Positions 1-8,198 of a stretch of 9,235 nt of DNA are shown here, one piece after another. Positions within the stretch are counted from its first letter, which is position 1. Every line of letters starts with the position of its first letter. The DNA is from Chloroflexota bacterium (GTDB lineage Bacteria > Chloroflexota > Anaerolineae > UBA1429). Both the position numbers and the translations under genes were made by a program. The notes under the pieces are model-generated. The model was given only the letters and a program-made list of their open reading frames with translations, ran no database searches and had not been told where the DNA came from. The stretch spans positions 1 to 9,235 of the forward strand of contig JAAZBY010000472.1 of NCBI GenBank assembly GCA_012513595.1. Direction: 5' to 3'.

Positions 1-780
1 AAAGACGCGGTCTTTGATGGCCACCACGCGCCGCTCGGCGTTCAGCTCGTCAAAGTAGCCGATGACGTTGTCCTCCGCGGTGGCCACCTTGACGGCCTGC
101 ACCGCGCCAAAGAACTCGCCGATAAAGCCCGTCACCCGGCCGGTCGCCTTGCGCGAGGCCCGCCGGTACATCTCGATCTTGTTCGTGGCGGCAAAGGCAA
201 TCACCCCGACCACCGCAAAGGGCGCCAATGACAGGAGCGCGATCGACGAGTTGATGTGGAACATCACCGCCACGGCGATCAGGCCAAAGAGCACCAGGCC
301 CAGGATGTCGTTCAGCCACAGCGCAAACAGCGAGATCTCGAACACGTCCCCGCGGAAGCGGCTGATCGCCTCCCCGGGTGAGTCGGGCAGGGCCGCCGCG
401 CCGGGCCGCCGCAAGACGTGCCGCAGCAGGTTCTTGCGCAAGAGGGCCATGGTGTGCACGAAAAAGGGCACGTTGGTCTTGATCAGGCCGTAAAAGCCGA
501 ACGTCCGCCCCACATGAAAGGCCACCAGCGCCGCGACCAGCGTCCAGATGGTCACCCCGGCGGGGGCCTCGCCCGAAAGCAAGTCAAAGAAGTAGCGCAG
601 TGCAAAGCCCGGCGCCTGCCAGAACACGTTCAGAAACAGCATGGCGGCCAGGTTCACCAGCCAGAGCTTCTTGCGGTAGCGCACCATCTGGAAGATGACC
701 TTCCAGGCCGGCAGCGCGTTGACGTCCTCGCGGGCGAAATCCTCCGCCCGCCGGCGCGCGCGATCGGCGCTCGTGGTCAT
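1..780 (-). CDS. ABC exporter half-transporter, membrane domain (C-terminal part beyond window edge)
   Basis: This reading frame starts at an ATG (complement of 778-780) and stays open for 260 codons to the left edge, so the ATP-binding domain is not visible. The product is hydrophobic, with likely membrane helices near residues 38-58, 76-98, 150-172 and 178-199. Between helices 2 and 3 it carries the segment LPDSPGEAISRFR (131-143), which I associate with type IV (exporter-fold) ABC transporter membrane domains. Residues 200-250 form the long cytoplasmic helix with the pattern GRVTGFIGEFFGAVQAVK. The start codon overlaps the stop of the upstream exporter gene as ATGA, indicating translational coupling. 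It is probably the second subunit of a heterodimeric exporter in the inner membrane. The substrate cannot be told; peptides, lipids and drugs are all possible. The ATPase half is inferred from the family, not seen. Confidence 0.88.
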   Translation of the reverse strand, partial: MTTSADRARRRAEDFAREDVNALPAWKVIFQMVRYRKKLWLVNLAAMLFLNVFWQAPGFALRYFFDLLSGEAPAGVTIWTLVAALVAFHVGRTFGFYGLIKTNVPFFVHTMALLRKNLLRHVLRRPGAAALPDSPGEAISRFRGDVFEISLFALWLNDILGLVLFGLIAVAVMFHINSSIALLSLAPFAVVGVIAFAATNKIEMYRRASRKATGRVTGFIGEFFGAVQAVKVATAEDNVIGYFDELNAERRVVAIKDRVF

Positions 781-2528
781 GCCAGCACCTCCTGGAGGCC
801 GGTCTGTAGCAGCTCGTAAAAGCGCGAAGACTCGTCCGCGGCCAGGGCCGCCCGCTGCCCGTGCTCCACCGTCCGCCCCCGCTCGAGGATCATGATCTCA
901 TCGGCGCGGTGCACGGTGCCCAGCCGGTGAGCGATGTTGATGGCCGTGCGCCCCTCGAGCAGCCGGTCCACCGCCATCTCGATCAACTGCTCGGTGGCCG
1001 GGTCCAGGCGCGACGATGCCTCGTCTAGGATGACCAGCCCGGGGTCACGCAGGAAGACGCGGGTGAAGGCCAAGAGCTGCCCCTCCCCCGCCGAAAGCCC
1101 CCGCCCCGAGCTCTCCAGCTCGGTGTCCAGCCCGTTGGCCAGGGAGGCGAACCACTCGGAGAGCCCCAGCGTCTCGATCACCTCCATGATGCGCGCGTCG
1201 GGGATCGAGCGGTCAAAGAAGGTCAGGTTGTCTCGCACGGTGGCCTGGAACAGCTGTACGTCCTGGGTCACCAGGGCCACGCGCTCGCGCAGCTGGCGCA
1301 GCGTCGGCTGCCGCACGTCTACGCCGCCCAGGGCGATCTCCCCGGCGGAGACGTCGTACAGCCGGAAGATCAGCCGCGCCAGGGTCGTCTTGCCACTGCC
1401 GGTACGCCCCAGGAGGCCCAGCACCCGGCCCGGCTCCAGGCTAAAGTGGACGTCCTCGAGCACCGGCTCGTCCTCGACGTAGGAGAACGAGACGTGCTCA
1501 AAGCGGAGCGGCAGCGGACCCGGGGCGATGTCGGCGCCGGGGCCATCGACCGTCTTGGTCTTGATGGCGCGCAGCTCCGCCAGGCGCTGGCTGCTGGCGC
1601 CGACGTTCTGCAGGCTCTCGGCCTGCTGCGTCAGCTCGCGGATCGGGCGCCCCAGCAGGTTCGTGTAGGTCATCAGCAGAAAGACGGTGCCGATGGTGAT
1701 CGACCCGCTGCGGTACAGCACAAAGCCGCCCACCAGCGCCAGCACCGTGGCCAGCAACATCAGCGTGTTGCCGGTGGTGCCGACGATCAGGTACATGAAC
1801 GACGTCTTGCGCCAGTGCACCAGGATGGTGTGGTGCAGGTCATACAGGCCGCGCAGCACAAAGTCCACCGCCCCCGACGAGCGGATGTCCTCGGTGCCGG
1901 CCAGGCGCTCCTCGAGAAAGCCGAACAGCACCGAGTCCGCCTCGCGGCGGGCCTTTTCGTGGGGGATGGCCAGCGAGCGCACGGCGTTCAGGGCCACCAG
2001 GGTGACCGCGGCATACACGGTGAACACCAGGCCCACGCGCCAGTCCTCCCGGTAGAGCGCCACCAAGATGCCCACCAGAAGCAACAGGTTGCCGATCAGG
2101 CGAATCATCAGCTGCGAAAAGAAGGTCGATAGCTGCGAGACGTCCCCGTCGATGCGCTCGATCAGCTTGCCGGGGCTCATGTCGCCGTGGAACGACATAT
2201 CCAGGTTCAGGCAGTGTGCGGCCAGTTGTGAGCGCAGCGCGTTGGTGGCCGTCCAGGCCACGTCCTCGCCATAGTAGCGCGCCCCCACCGACACCACCTG
2301 CTGGACGAGCGCCAGCCCGATGAACAGCAGGGCCGAGTGAACAAGCACCGCGCTCCCGGCCCCCGAGGTGGCCGCGTCGATAAACGTGCGCATGATCTGC
2401 GGATTGACGATCTGCAGGCCGATCGAGCCCAAGAGCAGAACGGTCAGGTACGTAAAGTGTAGTCTCTGCGGCCGGATGTGTTCGGCCAACAGGTCCCAGT
2501 ACTGGCGAAGCGGGATGTTGCTGGTCAT
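777..2528 (-). CDS. ABC exporter half-transporter, permease fused to ATPase
   Basis: The 583-residue protein has the usual length of a half-size ABC exporter. The membrane domain spans about residues 20-310, with hydrophobic helices near 26-44, 60-80, 137-158, 165-184, 245-268 and 273-290. The nucleotide-binding domain (about 340-575) is complete: Walker A GRTGSGKT (374-381), Q-loop Gln422, signature LSAGEGQ (478-484), Walker B LVILDE with catalytic Glu503, D-loop SRLDP (506-510) and switch His534. The signature departs from LSGGQ by having Ala and Glu in it. The frame stays open upstream to about 2681, but I chose the ATG at 2526-2528. That ATG has an AGGAG just upstream, the longer version would begin inside the -10 box of the promoter, and the extra residues are Arg, Cys and His rich and unlike a transporter N-terminus. 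The stop codon overlaps the next exporter gene, so the two products likely pair. Substrate unknown. Confidence 0.93.
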   Translation of the reverse strand: MTSNIPLRQYWDLLAEHIRPQRLHFTYLTVLLLGSIGLQIVNPQIMRTFIDAATSGAGSAVLVHSALLFIGLALVQQVVSVGARYYGEDVAWTATNALRSQLAAHCLNLDMSFHGDMSPGKLIERIDGDVSQLSTFFSQLMIRLIGNLLLLVGILVALYREDWRVGLVFTVYAAVTLVALNAVRSLAIPHEKARREADSVLFGFLEERLAGTEDIRSSGAVDFVLRGLYDLHHTILVHWRKTSFMYLIVGTTGNTLMLLATVLALVGGFVLYRSGSITIGTVFLLMTYTNLLGRPIRELTQQAESLQNVGASSQRLAELRAIKTKTVDGPGADIAPGPLPLRFEHVSFSYVEDEPVLEDVHFSLEPGRVLGLLGRTGSGKTTLARLIFRLYDVSAGEIALGGVDVRQPTLRQLRERVALVTQDVQLFQATVRDNLTFFDRSIPDARIMEVIETLGLSEWFASLANGLDTELESSGRGLSAGEGQLLAFTRVFLRDPGLVILDEASSRLDPATEQLIEMAVDRLLEGRTAINIAHRLGTVHRADEIMILERGRTVEHGQRAALAADESSRFYELLQTGLQEVLA

Positions 2529-2531
2529 GAT

Positions 2532-2537
2532 CTCCTC
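2532..2537 (-). promoter_or_regulatory. Ribosome binding site fixing the exporter start
   Basis: On the minus strand GAGGAG lies 3 nt before the ATG at 2526-2528. The spacing is shorter than usual, but this is the only purine-rich site near a candidate start here, and it supports the 583-residue protein over the longer open frame. Confidence 0.6.
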
Positions 2538-2671
2538 GTGCGCGTGGGCGTGGGCGATGGCAGTCCGGCAGCGGCTCGAATGGTTACACTGGGCACAACG
2601 AGGGGGTCGCCCGGTTGGGCAGCCCGGGCGGGTATGCTGGAGGTCGAGAGGAACGCGACCCACAAGAAGGC

Positions 2672-2699
2672 AGTATAGCACCTACGCGGAGACAGGCAA
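2672..2699 (-). promoter_or_regulatory. Sigma70-like promoter of the ABC exporter operon
   Basis: Reading the minus strand, TTGCCT (2694-2699) and TATACT (2672-2677) are separated by 16 nt. Transcription would start near 2665 and leave a leader of about 135 nt before the exporter ATG. The leader contains a possible 6-bp hairpin, GCCCGG at 2609-2614 pairing with CCGGGC at 2624-2629 around a 9-nt loop. I recognise no riboswitch class in it. The promoter lies between the hairpin that ends the kinase gene and the exporter, as expected for an independent operon. Confidence 0.6.
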
Positions 2700-2784
2700 G
2701 TAAGCCCTGAGGGCCTTCTGGACGATTCGGCGGAGCGCGCGCGCCCTAGTAGCGCAAGGGCAACCGGCGGGGAGCGATGGCACA

Positions 2785-2811
2785 CGGCGGGCGGCCCAGG
2801 GCCGCCCGCCG
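2785..2811 (-). terminator. GC-rich hairpin after the kinase gene
   Basis: A perfect inverted repeat has 13-bp arms (2785-2797 and 2799-2811) around a single central A. In RNA this would be a stem of about 10 bp closed by a small loop. It begins 7 nt after the kinase stop codon. No U tract follows on the minus strand, so it is a terminator-like or RNA-stabilising structure rather than a textbook intrinsic terminator. Confidence 0.55.
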
Positions 2812-2818
2812 CGCGGGT

Positions 2819-5800
2819 TCAGGCGTCCGCGTCAAGGATCTCCCGCATCATGGAGAGCAGCCGCTGCATCGAGAAGGGCTTCTCTATAAAGTGGATACCC
2901 GCCTCCAGCACTCCGTGATGGGCGATGGCGTTGGCCGTATAGCCCGACATGTACAGCGTGCGGATATCTGGCCGCAAGGCGGCCACCTCGGTCTGCAACG
3001 TCTTGCCATTCATCTCCGGCATGACGATATCGGTGATCAGGAGATCGATGGGTCCGTCGTGGTTCCGGGCCAGGTGCAGCGCCTCCGAGGGGCCGTTGGC
3101 CGCCAGGACGAGGTACCCGTTCCTGATGAGAAAGCGCTGCGTCAGGGCCAGGATGGACTGCTCATCCTCGACGAGCAGCACCGTCTCAGCCCCGCAGGCG
3201 CGCGGCGCCTCGGCGGGCGCCGGCGGCGCCTTGCTCTGGCCCTCCTCCAGGACGCGGGGCAGGTAGAGCCTCAGGGTGGTGCCCTGCCCGGGCTCGCTGT
3301 ACACATTGATGAAGCCGTTGTTCTGCCTGGAAATGCCGTACACGGTGGCCAGCCCCAGCCCGGTCCCCCTGCCCACTTCCTTGGTGGTAAAGAACGGCTC
3401 AAAGGCGTGCGCCAGGAGCTCCGGCTCCATCCCCACGCCGGTGTCGCTGACGGCCAGCATCACATAGTCTCCGGGAATGTACCCGGCGTGTACCTGGCAG
3501 TATGCCTCGCTCAGATGCACGTTGGCGGTCTCGATCGTCACGGTGCCCACGTCGATGATCGCGTCGCGCGCGTTGACCACCAGGTTGGCCAGGATCTGGC
3601 TGACCTGGGCCGGGTCGATCTTGACCGACCAGAGATCGCTGGCCGGCAGCCAGACCATGTCGATGTTCTCGCCGATCAACCGGCGGAGCATGCGCAGCAT
3701 CCCGGTAACGGTGTGGTTCAGGTTCAGGATCTCCGGCGCGATCGTCTGGCGCCGCGAGAAGGCCAGTAGCTGCCGGGTGAGGTCTCCGGAGCGCTCGGCG
3801 GCCGCCTTGATCTCCATCAGCGTGTCGTGCAGCCCCTGGTGTGAGCCGGCCAGCGTCAGGGCCAGGTCGGTGTACCCCAGGATGGCCTGCAGCATGTTGT
3901 TAAAATCGTGAGACACGCCCCCTGCCAGCCGGCCGATCGACTCCAGCTTTTGTGCCTGGACGAGCTGCTCCTCCAGGCTCCTCCGGTCGGTCCTGTCCCT
4001 GCCGGAGGCAAGCACGCCCGTAACGCGGCCCTCGGCGTCGCGCATGGCCCGCCCGGTCCACAGGATGAGGCGCTTGGTGCCGTCGCGCCGAAAGAGCCAG
4101 CCCTCGTCGGAAACGGTATCGACCCGGCCAGCGAGCAATGAGTGCAGCGCCTCTGTCGCGCCCGGCAGGAGGCCACCGAGGGCCTCTTCGGCGCCCATGC
4201 CGACGAGATAGTCTTCTGAGAACAGCATGCCGGTCTCGTTCACCCAGGTGATGATTCCGGCCTCGTCGATCTCCACAACGATGTCGGGAATGGCGGCCAG
4301 CAGCGCCTGCTGCCGCGCACTGAGCGACTGCAGCGACATGGCCGTGGCCCTCTGCTCCTCGACAACGGACAGCAGGGCCCGGCGGGTCTCGCCGGCCACG
4401 TTGAGCAAACGCAACGTCTCGGCCTCGGCGTGGTGCCGGGCGATCACGCTGCCCAACGCGTTGGCGATGGCCGCCAGGACGCCTTCCACCCTCCCGTCAC
4501 GGGGCTGCGCCTCTGGAATGCACACCGTGAGGACGCCCATCAAGCGCTCATCGGCCTGGATGGGCACGCAATAGTGCGCGTCCGGCGCCAAGCGGAAGCA
4601 CACCGCGTCGCTGGCCGGGGTGCCCGCGGAGAAGTAGTGCACGTGCCGGCCCGCCGGCGACTGCCAGCAGTTGCAGTCCTGCACCGGCACCTCGGCGCAA
4701 CGCGCCCTGAGCTCCTCCGGCAGGCCGCGGGAGGCGCCCAACGCCAGCGAACGCTGATCGTCCCCCAGCAAAAAGATCGCTCCCCGGCGCATCAGCCCCA
4801 GTTCGGGCACTGCCAGGATGTGCGCGAGGGCCTTGTCCAGAATGTCAGCGATGGGGCGATCGTTTAGCGACAGGCGCAAGATGCTGTTGGTGGCTTCCTC
4901 CTGCGCGTAGGCCAGCCGCTGGGCCGCCTCGCCGGCCCTGCGCCCGGTGACGTCACGCGCCAGGCCCACCAGGCCGACGATGCGGCCCTCCCGGTCGCGC
5001 AGTGGCACCTTGGAGGCCACCCGCCACTGTTCGCGGCCCGCGGCATCCACCAGGCGTTCCTCGCGCTCCAGCACTTCCTGCCCGGTCTGGAGCACGGCCT
5101 GGTCGCTGGCAAAGTACACGCGTGCCAGGTCGGGCGGGTATACCTCAAAGTCGGTCTTGCCCAGCACCTCGTCTTCGCTCTCCGCGCCCGCGTAGGCCAG
5201 GTCCGCGGCATTGACCAGGATCTTGCGCGCGTGACGGTCTTTGACGAACACCGCCACCGGCAGATGGTCGATCACCGTGCGCAGGAGGATACGCTCCTGG
5301 GCCAGGGCCTCCTCGGCCTCCCTGTTGGCGGTGATGTCGGTGGCGGCGCCGACCACCCGCACAACGCGTCCCTGCTCCACGTCCCAGACGGGCCGGGCAT
5401 GGTCGTGTATCCAGCGGATCTCCCCATCCTGCCGGACGACCCGCAGCGTGCACACGCACTCTTCGCCGCGCACGAGCCGCGTCGTGCGGTTCTCCGCAAT
5501 GGGCCGATCATCCACGTGCACGAGGGCCTCGAGGCCGTCGAGAAGGTTGACGTCCTGCGGCGCGCGCCCGGTGGTGCTCTCGAACGCCCCAGCCAGCCAC
5601 TCCAGCGAGACGGTACCGTCCTGGGCCACGCCGACCGCGTAGGCATAGTCGGTCATCATCTGGGAGATGAGCTGGTAACGCTCCTCGTTGCGGTGGAGCG
5701 CTCTGGCACGCCGGTCGACGTCCTGTTCGAGCGCGTCGCGCCGCCCGGCCATCATGGCCAGGAAGGCCGTCAGCCCCGCCGTCACCAGCAGGCCGGCCGC

Positions 5801-7489
5801 GCCCGTCGCCCAGGTGCCCACCCAGCGCGGCACCGCGCCCCAGGTTGGCCCGGTATCTACCGTCACAACGTAGGCCTTGCCGAAGGCAAAGGCCGGCAGC
5901 ACCACCCCCGAGTTGCCCAGGTCCCGCAAGGAGGCCATGGCGGCCTCTGGCGCGCCGTCGGAGGCCGCCAGCAGGCGCGGCGCGCCCCCCATGCCCACCT
6001 CGTAGGCACGGAGGGTCAGGTCGGTGTCGGCGGCCGCGCCCTCGCGCAAGACGCGCGTCAGCAGCGCCTGCATGGGCACGGCCGCCACCACAACTCCCTT
6101 CTGCGTGCCCGAGGAGGCCTGTTGGAAGACCAGCACGGAGTGCGGCTCCTCCGGCAACACAAACACCGGGGCGGCCTCGCTGGCGGTGCCGAGGCCGGTG
6201 CGCAGCGCCGTCAAGAGCGGGCCGCGGCTGGCCGGCTCGGAGCCGAGGTCCAGGCCCGGAACGTGCTGCAGATCATCGCTGGCCGCCAGGTAGGTCACAG
6301 GGTAATAGGCGGCCCGGTCCTGCACGGGGACGGGCTCCCCGTGGTCATCCCGCTCCCAGACGGCGGGCGCGCCGCCCGGCCGGGCATGGTCTCGCCCGTA
6401 CGCGGACACGCCTCCCGCCGGCACCGTCGGCACCCAGCCCCAGCCGATCGCCGGGCCCGCTTCTACCAAAGGGGAGCAGAAACCGGCGAACTCGGCCGCG
6501 CCGACCTGCTCGCTGGCAGCGAACAGGTGCTCGACGCTCTGCATCTGCGCGCGGAGATCGCTCAGGGCGCCGCGCAGGCCGGCAGACCTGGCCGAGGCCA
6601 GGTCATGGAGCGCATCGCGATAGCCGCCATACTCGGCGTGATAGACGACCCAGGCCGCCCCACAGGAGATGCCCACCCCCAGCACGGCGCACATGGCCGC
6701 CTCTACGTAGCGCAGCCGCCGGCGAGAGCGCACCGGCAGGCGCTCTCGTACGATGACGAGCGAATCCCCCAGCAACAGGACGGATACCAGCAGCAGCACG
6801 ACGCCCAGGGGGCCGCGCCGGGCGCCCGCCACGGCTTGGCGCCAGGGGCCGGCCTCGGCGTCCACCGCGACGACCAAGAGCACCTCTCCCGTCACCGGGT
6901 CGAGCACCGGGGCGCGCGCCCGCAGGGTGGCGCCGCCGTCGCTCTCCTCCGGGCCCAGGACGACGCCCTGGCCGGTGGCAAAAACCTCCCTATCGGCCCT
7001 GGTGACGCGCGGTTGCACCACGCCCGGAGAGGAGATCTGCAACTCGCGCGGACCGAGGGCGCGCGGGCCGCCGACGATCTCCCCGCCGCGCAGGGCCAGG
7101 CTGTAGAGACGGTCGATCCCGGCGGCGTTGGCGTAGGTGGCCATCTGGGTGCACAGGCGCCGAAAGGCGGGGCGGCCGGTGTCCTCCTCGGCGAACGATA
7201 GCCCCTTGACCTGCAGCGGGTCGATGGCGTGCGCCACCGCGGTCGCCTCGGAGAGCAACTCCTGCCGCAGCCGCGCGTCGACCCGGGCGCCGGCTCGGCC
7301 TGAAATCCACACCCCTCCCGCCAGCACGAGGGCGGCCAAGAGAGGCTCCACCCAGTGGTAGAGCGGGGTGCGGGGCATATCCGGCGGCTGGAAGTGCCGG
7401 GTCGCCCGGCGGACGACCCATGTGCAAACCATCAACGTGGCAGAAGCGATAGCGTACCAGAGCAGGGCCAAGTTGGAGAAGATGGTCAT
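2819..7489 (-). CDS. Hybrid sensor histidine kinase (two extracytoplasmic sensors, 3 PAS, GAF, receiver)
   Basis: This 1556-residue membrane protein senses a signal and autophosphorylates on histidine. Membrane helices lie near 6-26, 47-63, 227-247, 261-283 and 556-580; the basic loops at 27-46 and 248-260 fit the positive-inside rule. Residues 64-226 form a first extracytoplasmic region of unassigned family. Residues 284-550 are a CHASE domain (GWGWVPTVPAGG at 350-361, YYPVTYL at 395-401, GLDLGSEPASR at 412-422). Then follow PAS (about 603-722), PAS (728-850), GAF (858-1020), PAS (1058-1168), HisKA with phospho-acceptor His1194 in VSHDFNNML, and HATPase_c with N-box Asn1306, DTGVGM (1349-1354), FEPFFTTK (1363-1370) and GRGTGLGL (1373-1380). 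The C-terminal receiver (1436-1553) has Glu1441/Asp1442, phospho-acceptor Asp1487, Ser1515 and Lys1537. All catalytic residues are present. The ATG at 7487-7489 is preceded by a weak GGGTGAT; Met38 (7376-7378) is an alternative that would drop the first helix but has no ribosome site. No separate response regulator is in the window, so the output partner is unknown. Confidence 0.95.
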   Translation of the reverse strand: MTIFSNLALLWYAIASATLMVCTWVVRRATRHFQPPDMPRTPLYHWVEPLLAALVLAGGVWISGRAGARVDARLRQELLSEATAVAHAIDPLQVKGLSFAEEDTGRPAFRRLCTQMATYANAAGIDRLYSLALRGGEIVGGPRALGPRELQISSPGVVQPRVTRADREVFATGQGVVLGPEESDGGATLRARAPVLDPVTGEVLLVVAVDAEAGPWRQAVAGARRGPLGVVLLLVSVLLLGDSLVIVRERLPVRSRRRLRYVEAAMCAVLGVGISCGAAWVVYHAEYGGYRDALHDLASARSAGLRGALSDLRAQMQSVEHLFAASEQVGAAEFAGFCSPLVEAGPAIGWGWVPTVPAGGVSAYGRDHARPGGAPAVWERDDHGEPVPVQDRAAYYPVTYLAASDDLQHVPGLDLGSEPASRGPLLTALRTGLGTASEAAPVFVLPEEPHSVLVFQQASSGTQKGVVVAAVPMQALLTRVLREGAAADTDLTLRAYEVGMGGAPRLLAASDGAPEAAMASLRDLGNSGVVLPAFAFGKAYVVTVDTGPTWGAVPRWVGTWATGAAGLLVTAGLTAFLAMMAGRRDALEQDVDRRARALHRNEERYQLISQMMTDYAYAVGVAQDGTVSLEWLAGAFESTTGRAPQDVNLLDGLEALVHVDDRPIAENRTTRLVRGEECVCTLRVVRQDGEIRWIHDHARPVWDVEQGRVVRVVGAATDITANREAEEALAQERILLRTVIDHLPVAVFVKDRHARKILVNAADLAYAGAESEDEVLGKTDFEVYPPDLARVYFASDQAVLQTGQEVLEREERLVDAAGREQWRVASKVPLRDREGRIVGLVGLARDVTGRRAGEAAQRLAYAQEEATNSILRLSLNDRPIADILDKALAHILAVPELGLMRRGAIFLLGDDQRSLALGASRGLPEELRARCAEVPVQDCNCWQSPAGRHVHYFSAGTPASDAVCFRLAPDAHYCVPIQADERLMGVLTVCIPEAQPRDGRVEGVLAAIANALGSVIARHHAEAETLRLLNVAGETRRALLSVVEEQRATAMSLQSLSARQQALLAAIPDIVVEIDEAGIITWVNETGMLFSEDYLVGMGAEEALGGLLPGATEALHSLLAGRVDTVSDEGWLFRRDGTKRLILWTGRAMRDAEGRVTGVLASGRDRTDRRSLEEQLVQAQKLESIGRLAGGVSHDFNNMLQAILGYTDLALTLAGSHQGLHDTLMEIKAAAERSGDLTRQLLAFSRRQTIAPEILNLNHTVTGMLRMLRRLIGENIDMVWLPASDLWSVKIDPAQVSQILANLVVNARDAIIDVGTVTIETANVHLSEAYCQVHAGYIPGDYVMLAVSDTGVGMEPELLAHAFEPFFTTKEVGRGTGLGLATVYGISRQNNGFINVYSEPGQGTTLRLYLPRVLEEGQSKAPPAPAEAPRACGAETVLLVEDEQSILALTQRFLIRNGYLVLAANGPSEALHLARNHDGPIDLLITDIVMPEMNGKTLQTEVAALRPDIRTLYMSGYTANAIAHHGVLEAGIHFIEKPFSMQRLLSMMREILDADA

Positions 7490-7891
7490 ATCACCCGTCT
7501 CGTATGTGGGTATGCTGGGTTGCGGCCGCGCGGGCCGTGGGTGTCGTGCGGCAACCTCCTGCCAGAGGGCTAGCGCCGGCGCCGCGTCAGCCCATGGTAG
7601 GTCACTATGCGGCGTATCGCCAGGCGAGAAGCGCCAGAAAAGCCTGCCACCGGTGCGGCCGCAGCAGGGCAGCTGCGCCCCCGTCGTGGCCGGAAGGAGC
7701 AGAGTGACGGACTGCCCCCCTGGCGGCAGCGCTGGGCCAGGGCCACAGCCTGCCGAGGGGGAGGGTACTCGCGTTGAGAGGAACAGGCAGTCATCGTTTC
7801 CTCACTGACGTCCGCCGCGGCCACGATGCCGCAGTCAAAGGGGTGCGCTCAAAGGCAGCCCGGACGACAGATATGCCGTCCTTGGGCCAGC

Positions 7892-7919
7892 AGTATACCG
7901 AACGAGGTGCAGCGCGCAA
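7892..7919 (-). promoter_or_regulatory. Possible leftward promoter upstream of the kinase
   Basis: On the minus strand TTGCGC (7914-7919) and TATACT (7892-7897) are spaced by 16 nt, the same -10 and spacing as the exporter promoter. It would give a leader of about 395 nt before the kinase ATG, which is long. I see no better match closer to the start. The assignment to the kinase is a guess. Confidence 0.28.
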
Positions 7920-8052
7920 GTGGGCGGGCCAGGCGCGCCCGCGTTCTGCAGGCCGTGCATCTGTGCGCAGAGAAAAAGTGCATGACGAACAAAAAGACAA
8001 AATACTCCAGCCTGGATACATACTGATGTTAGCGGAACGGACCAGGACTCCA

Positions 8053-8106
8053 ATCCTGCAAATCCTGTCTGTCCTGTCTATCCTGTCTATCCTGTCTATC
8101 CTCTAG
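8053..8106. repeat. 9-bp tandem repeat, consensus ATCCTGTCT
   Basis: Six consecutive 9-bp units are visible. Units at 8062-8070, 8080-8088 and 8089-8097 are exact, 8071-8079 differs by one base (GTCCTGTCT), and the outer units 8053-8061 and 8098-8106 are degraded. The most similar units are in the middle and right, as expected from slippage. It lies in the intergenic region between the kinase and the tRNA. Similar ATCCTG-type short-period repeats occur between genes in other bacteria as far as I recall; no function is known to me. Confidence 0.88.
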
Positions 8107-8198
8107 ATCCCGCAGATCTCGCCCCGGCGCCGGCAGGCGTGGGCATCGCTGGGCGGGCGGCCGCGTGCGACGGAACCTCCTCCACCCAGGCTCCCGAT

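Larger units (their letters stand above)
7490..8198. other. Intergenic region, no convincing gene
   Basis: About 0.7 kb separates the kinase start from the tRNA promoter. Short open frames exist on both strands (for example 7774-8106 plus and 7570-7824 minus), but they are low complexity or Arg and Pro rich, match no family I know and lack good ribosome sites. Visible structure: a 6-bp stem with a 7-nt loop at 7924-7942 (GCGGGC / GCCCGC), a patch richer in A and T around 7970-8035, the tandem repeat at 8053-8106 overlapping its right part, and a short inverted repeat AGATC/GATCT at 8105-8119 directly after it. The leftward kinase promoter should lie here. Confidence 0.6.

Noticed and set aside
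1446..2132. 228-codon plus-strand open frame
   Set aside because: It is antisense to the membrane domain of the complete ABC exporter. The Gln, His and Arg rich product is typical of a shadow frame.
2526..2681. Extended N-terminus of the exporter from a GTG near 2681
   Set aside because: That start would lie within the TATACT -10 box. The added 51 residues are Cys, Arg and His rich with no transporter character, while the ATG at 2528 has a ribosome site.
2703..2716. Short inverted repeat GCCCT-G-AGGGC as a terminator
   Set aside because: The arms are 5 bp around a single base, too tight to form a useful hairpin, and no T run follows.
2777..3769. 330-codon plus-strand open frame
   Set aside because: It lies opposite the HisKA, ATPase and receiver part of the kinase. 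It has low-complexity composition and no recognisable motif.
5231..7201. 656-codon plus-strand open frame
   Set aside because: It is antisense to the kinase, whose catalytic and sensor motifs are unmistakable. The plus-strand product is rich in Gly, Arg, His and Gln with no domain, as expected of a GC-rich shadow frame.
7982..8026. Tiny frame MTNKKTKYSSLDTY in the AT-richer patch
   Set aside because: It has only 14 codons and no clear ribosome site, and nothing besides composition supports translation.
7774..8106. 110-codon open frame ending in Ile-Leu-Ser repeats
   Set aside because: The repetitive end is just the 9-bp tandem repeat translated. There is no ribosome site and no family resemblance.
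8053..8106. CRISPR array
   Set aside because: The repeat is a 9-bp head-to-tail tandem with no spacers between units, and no cas gene is nearby.
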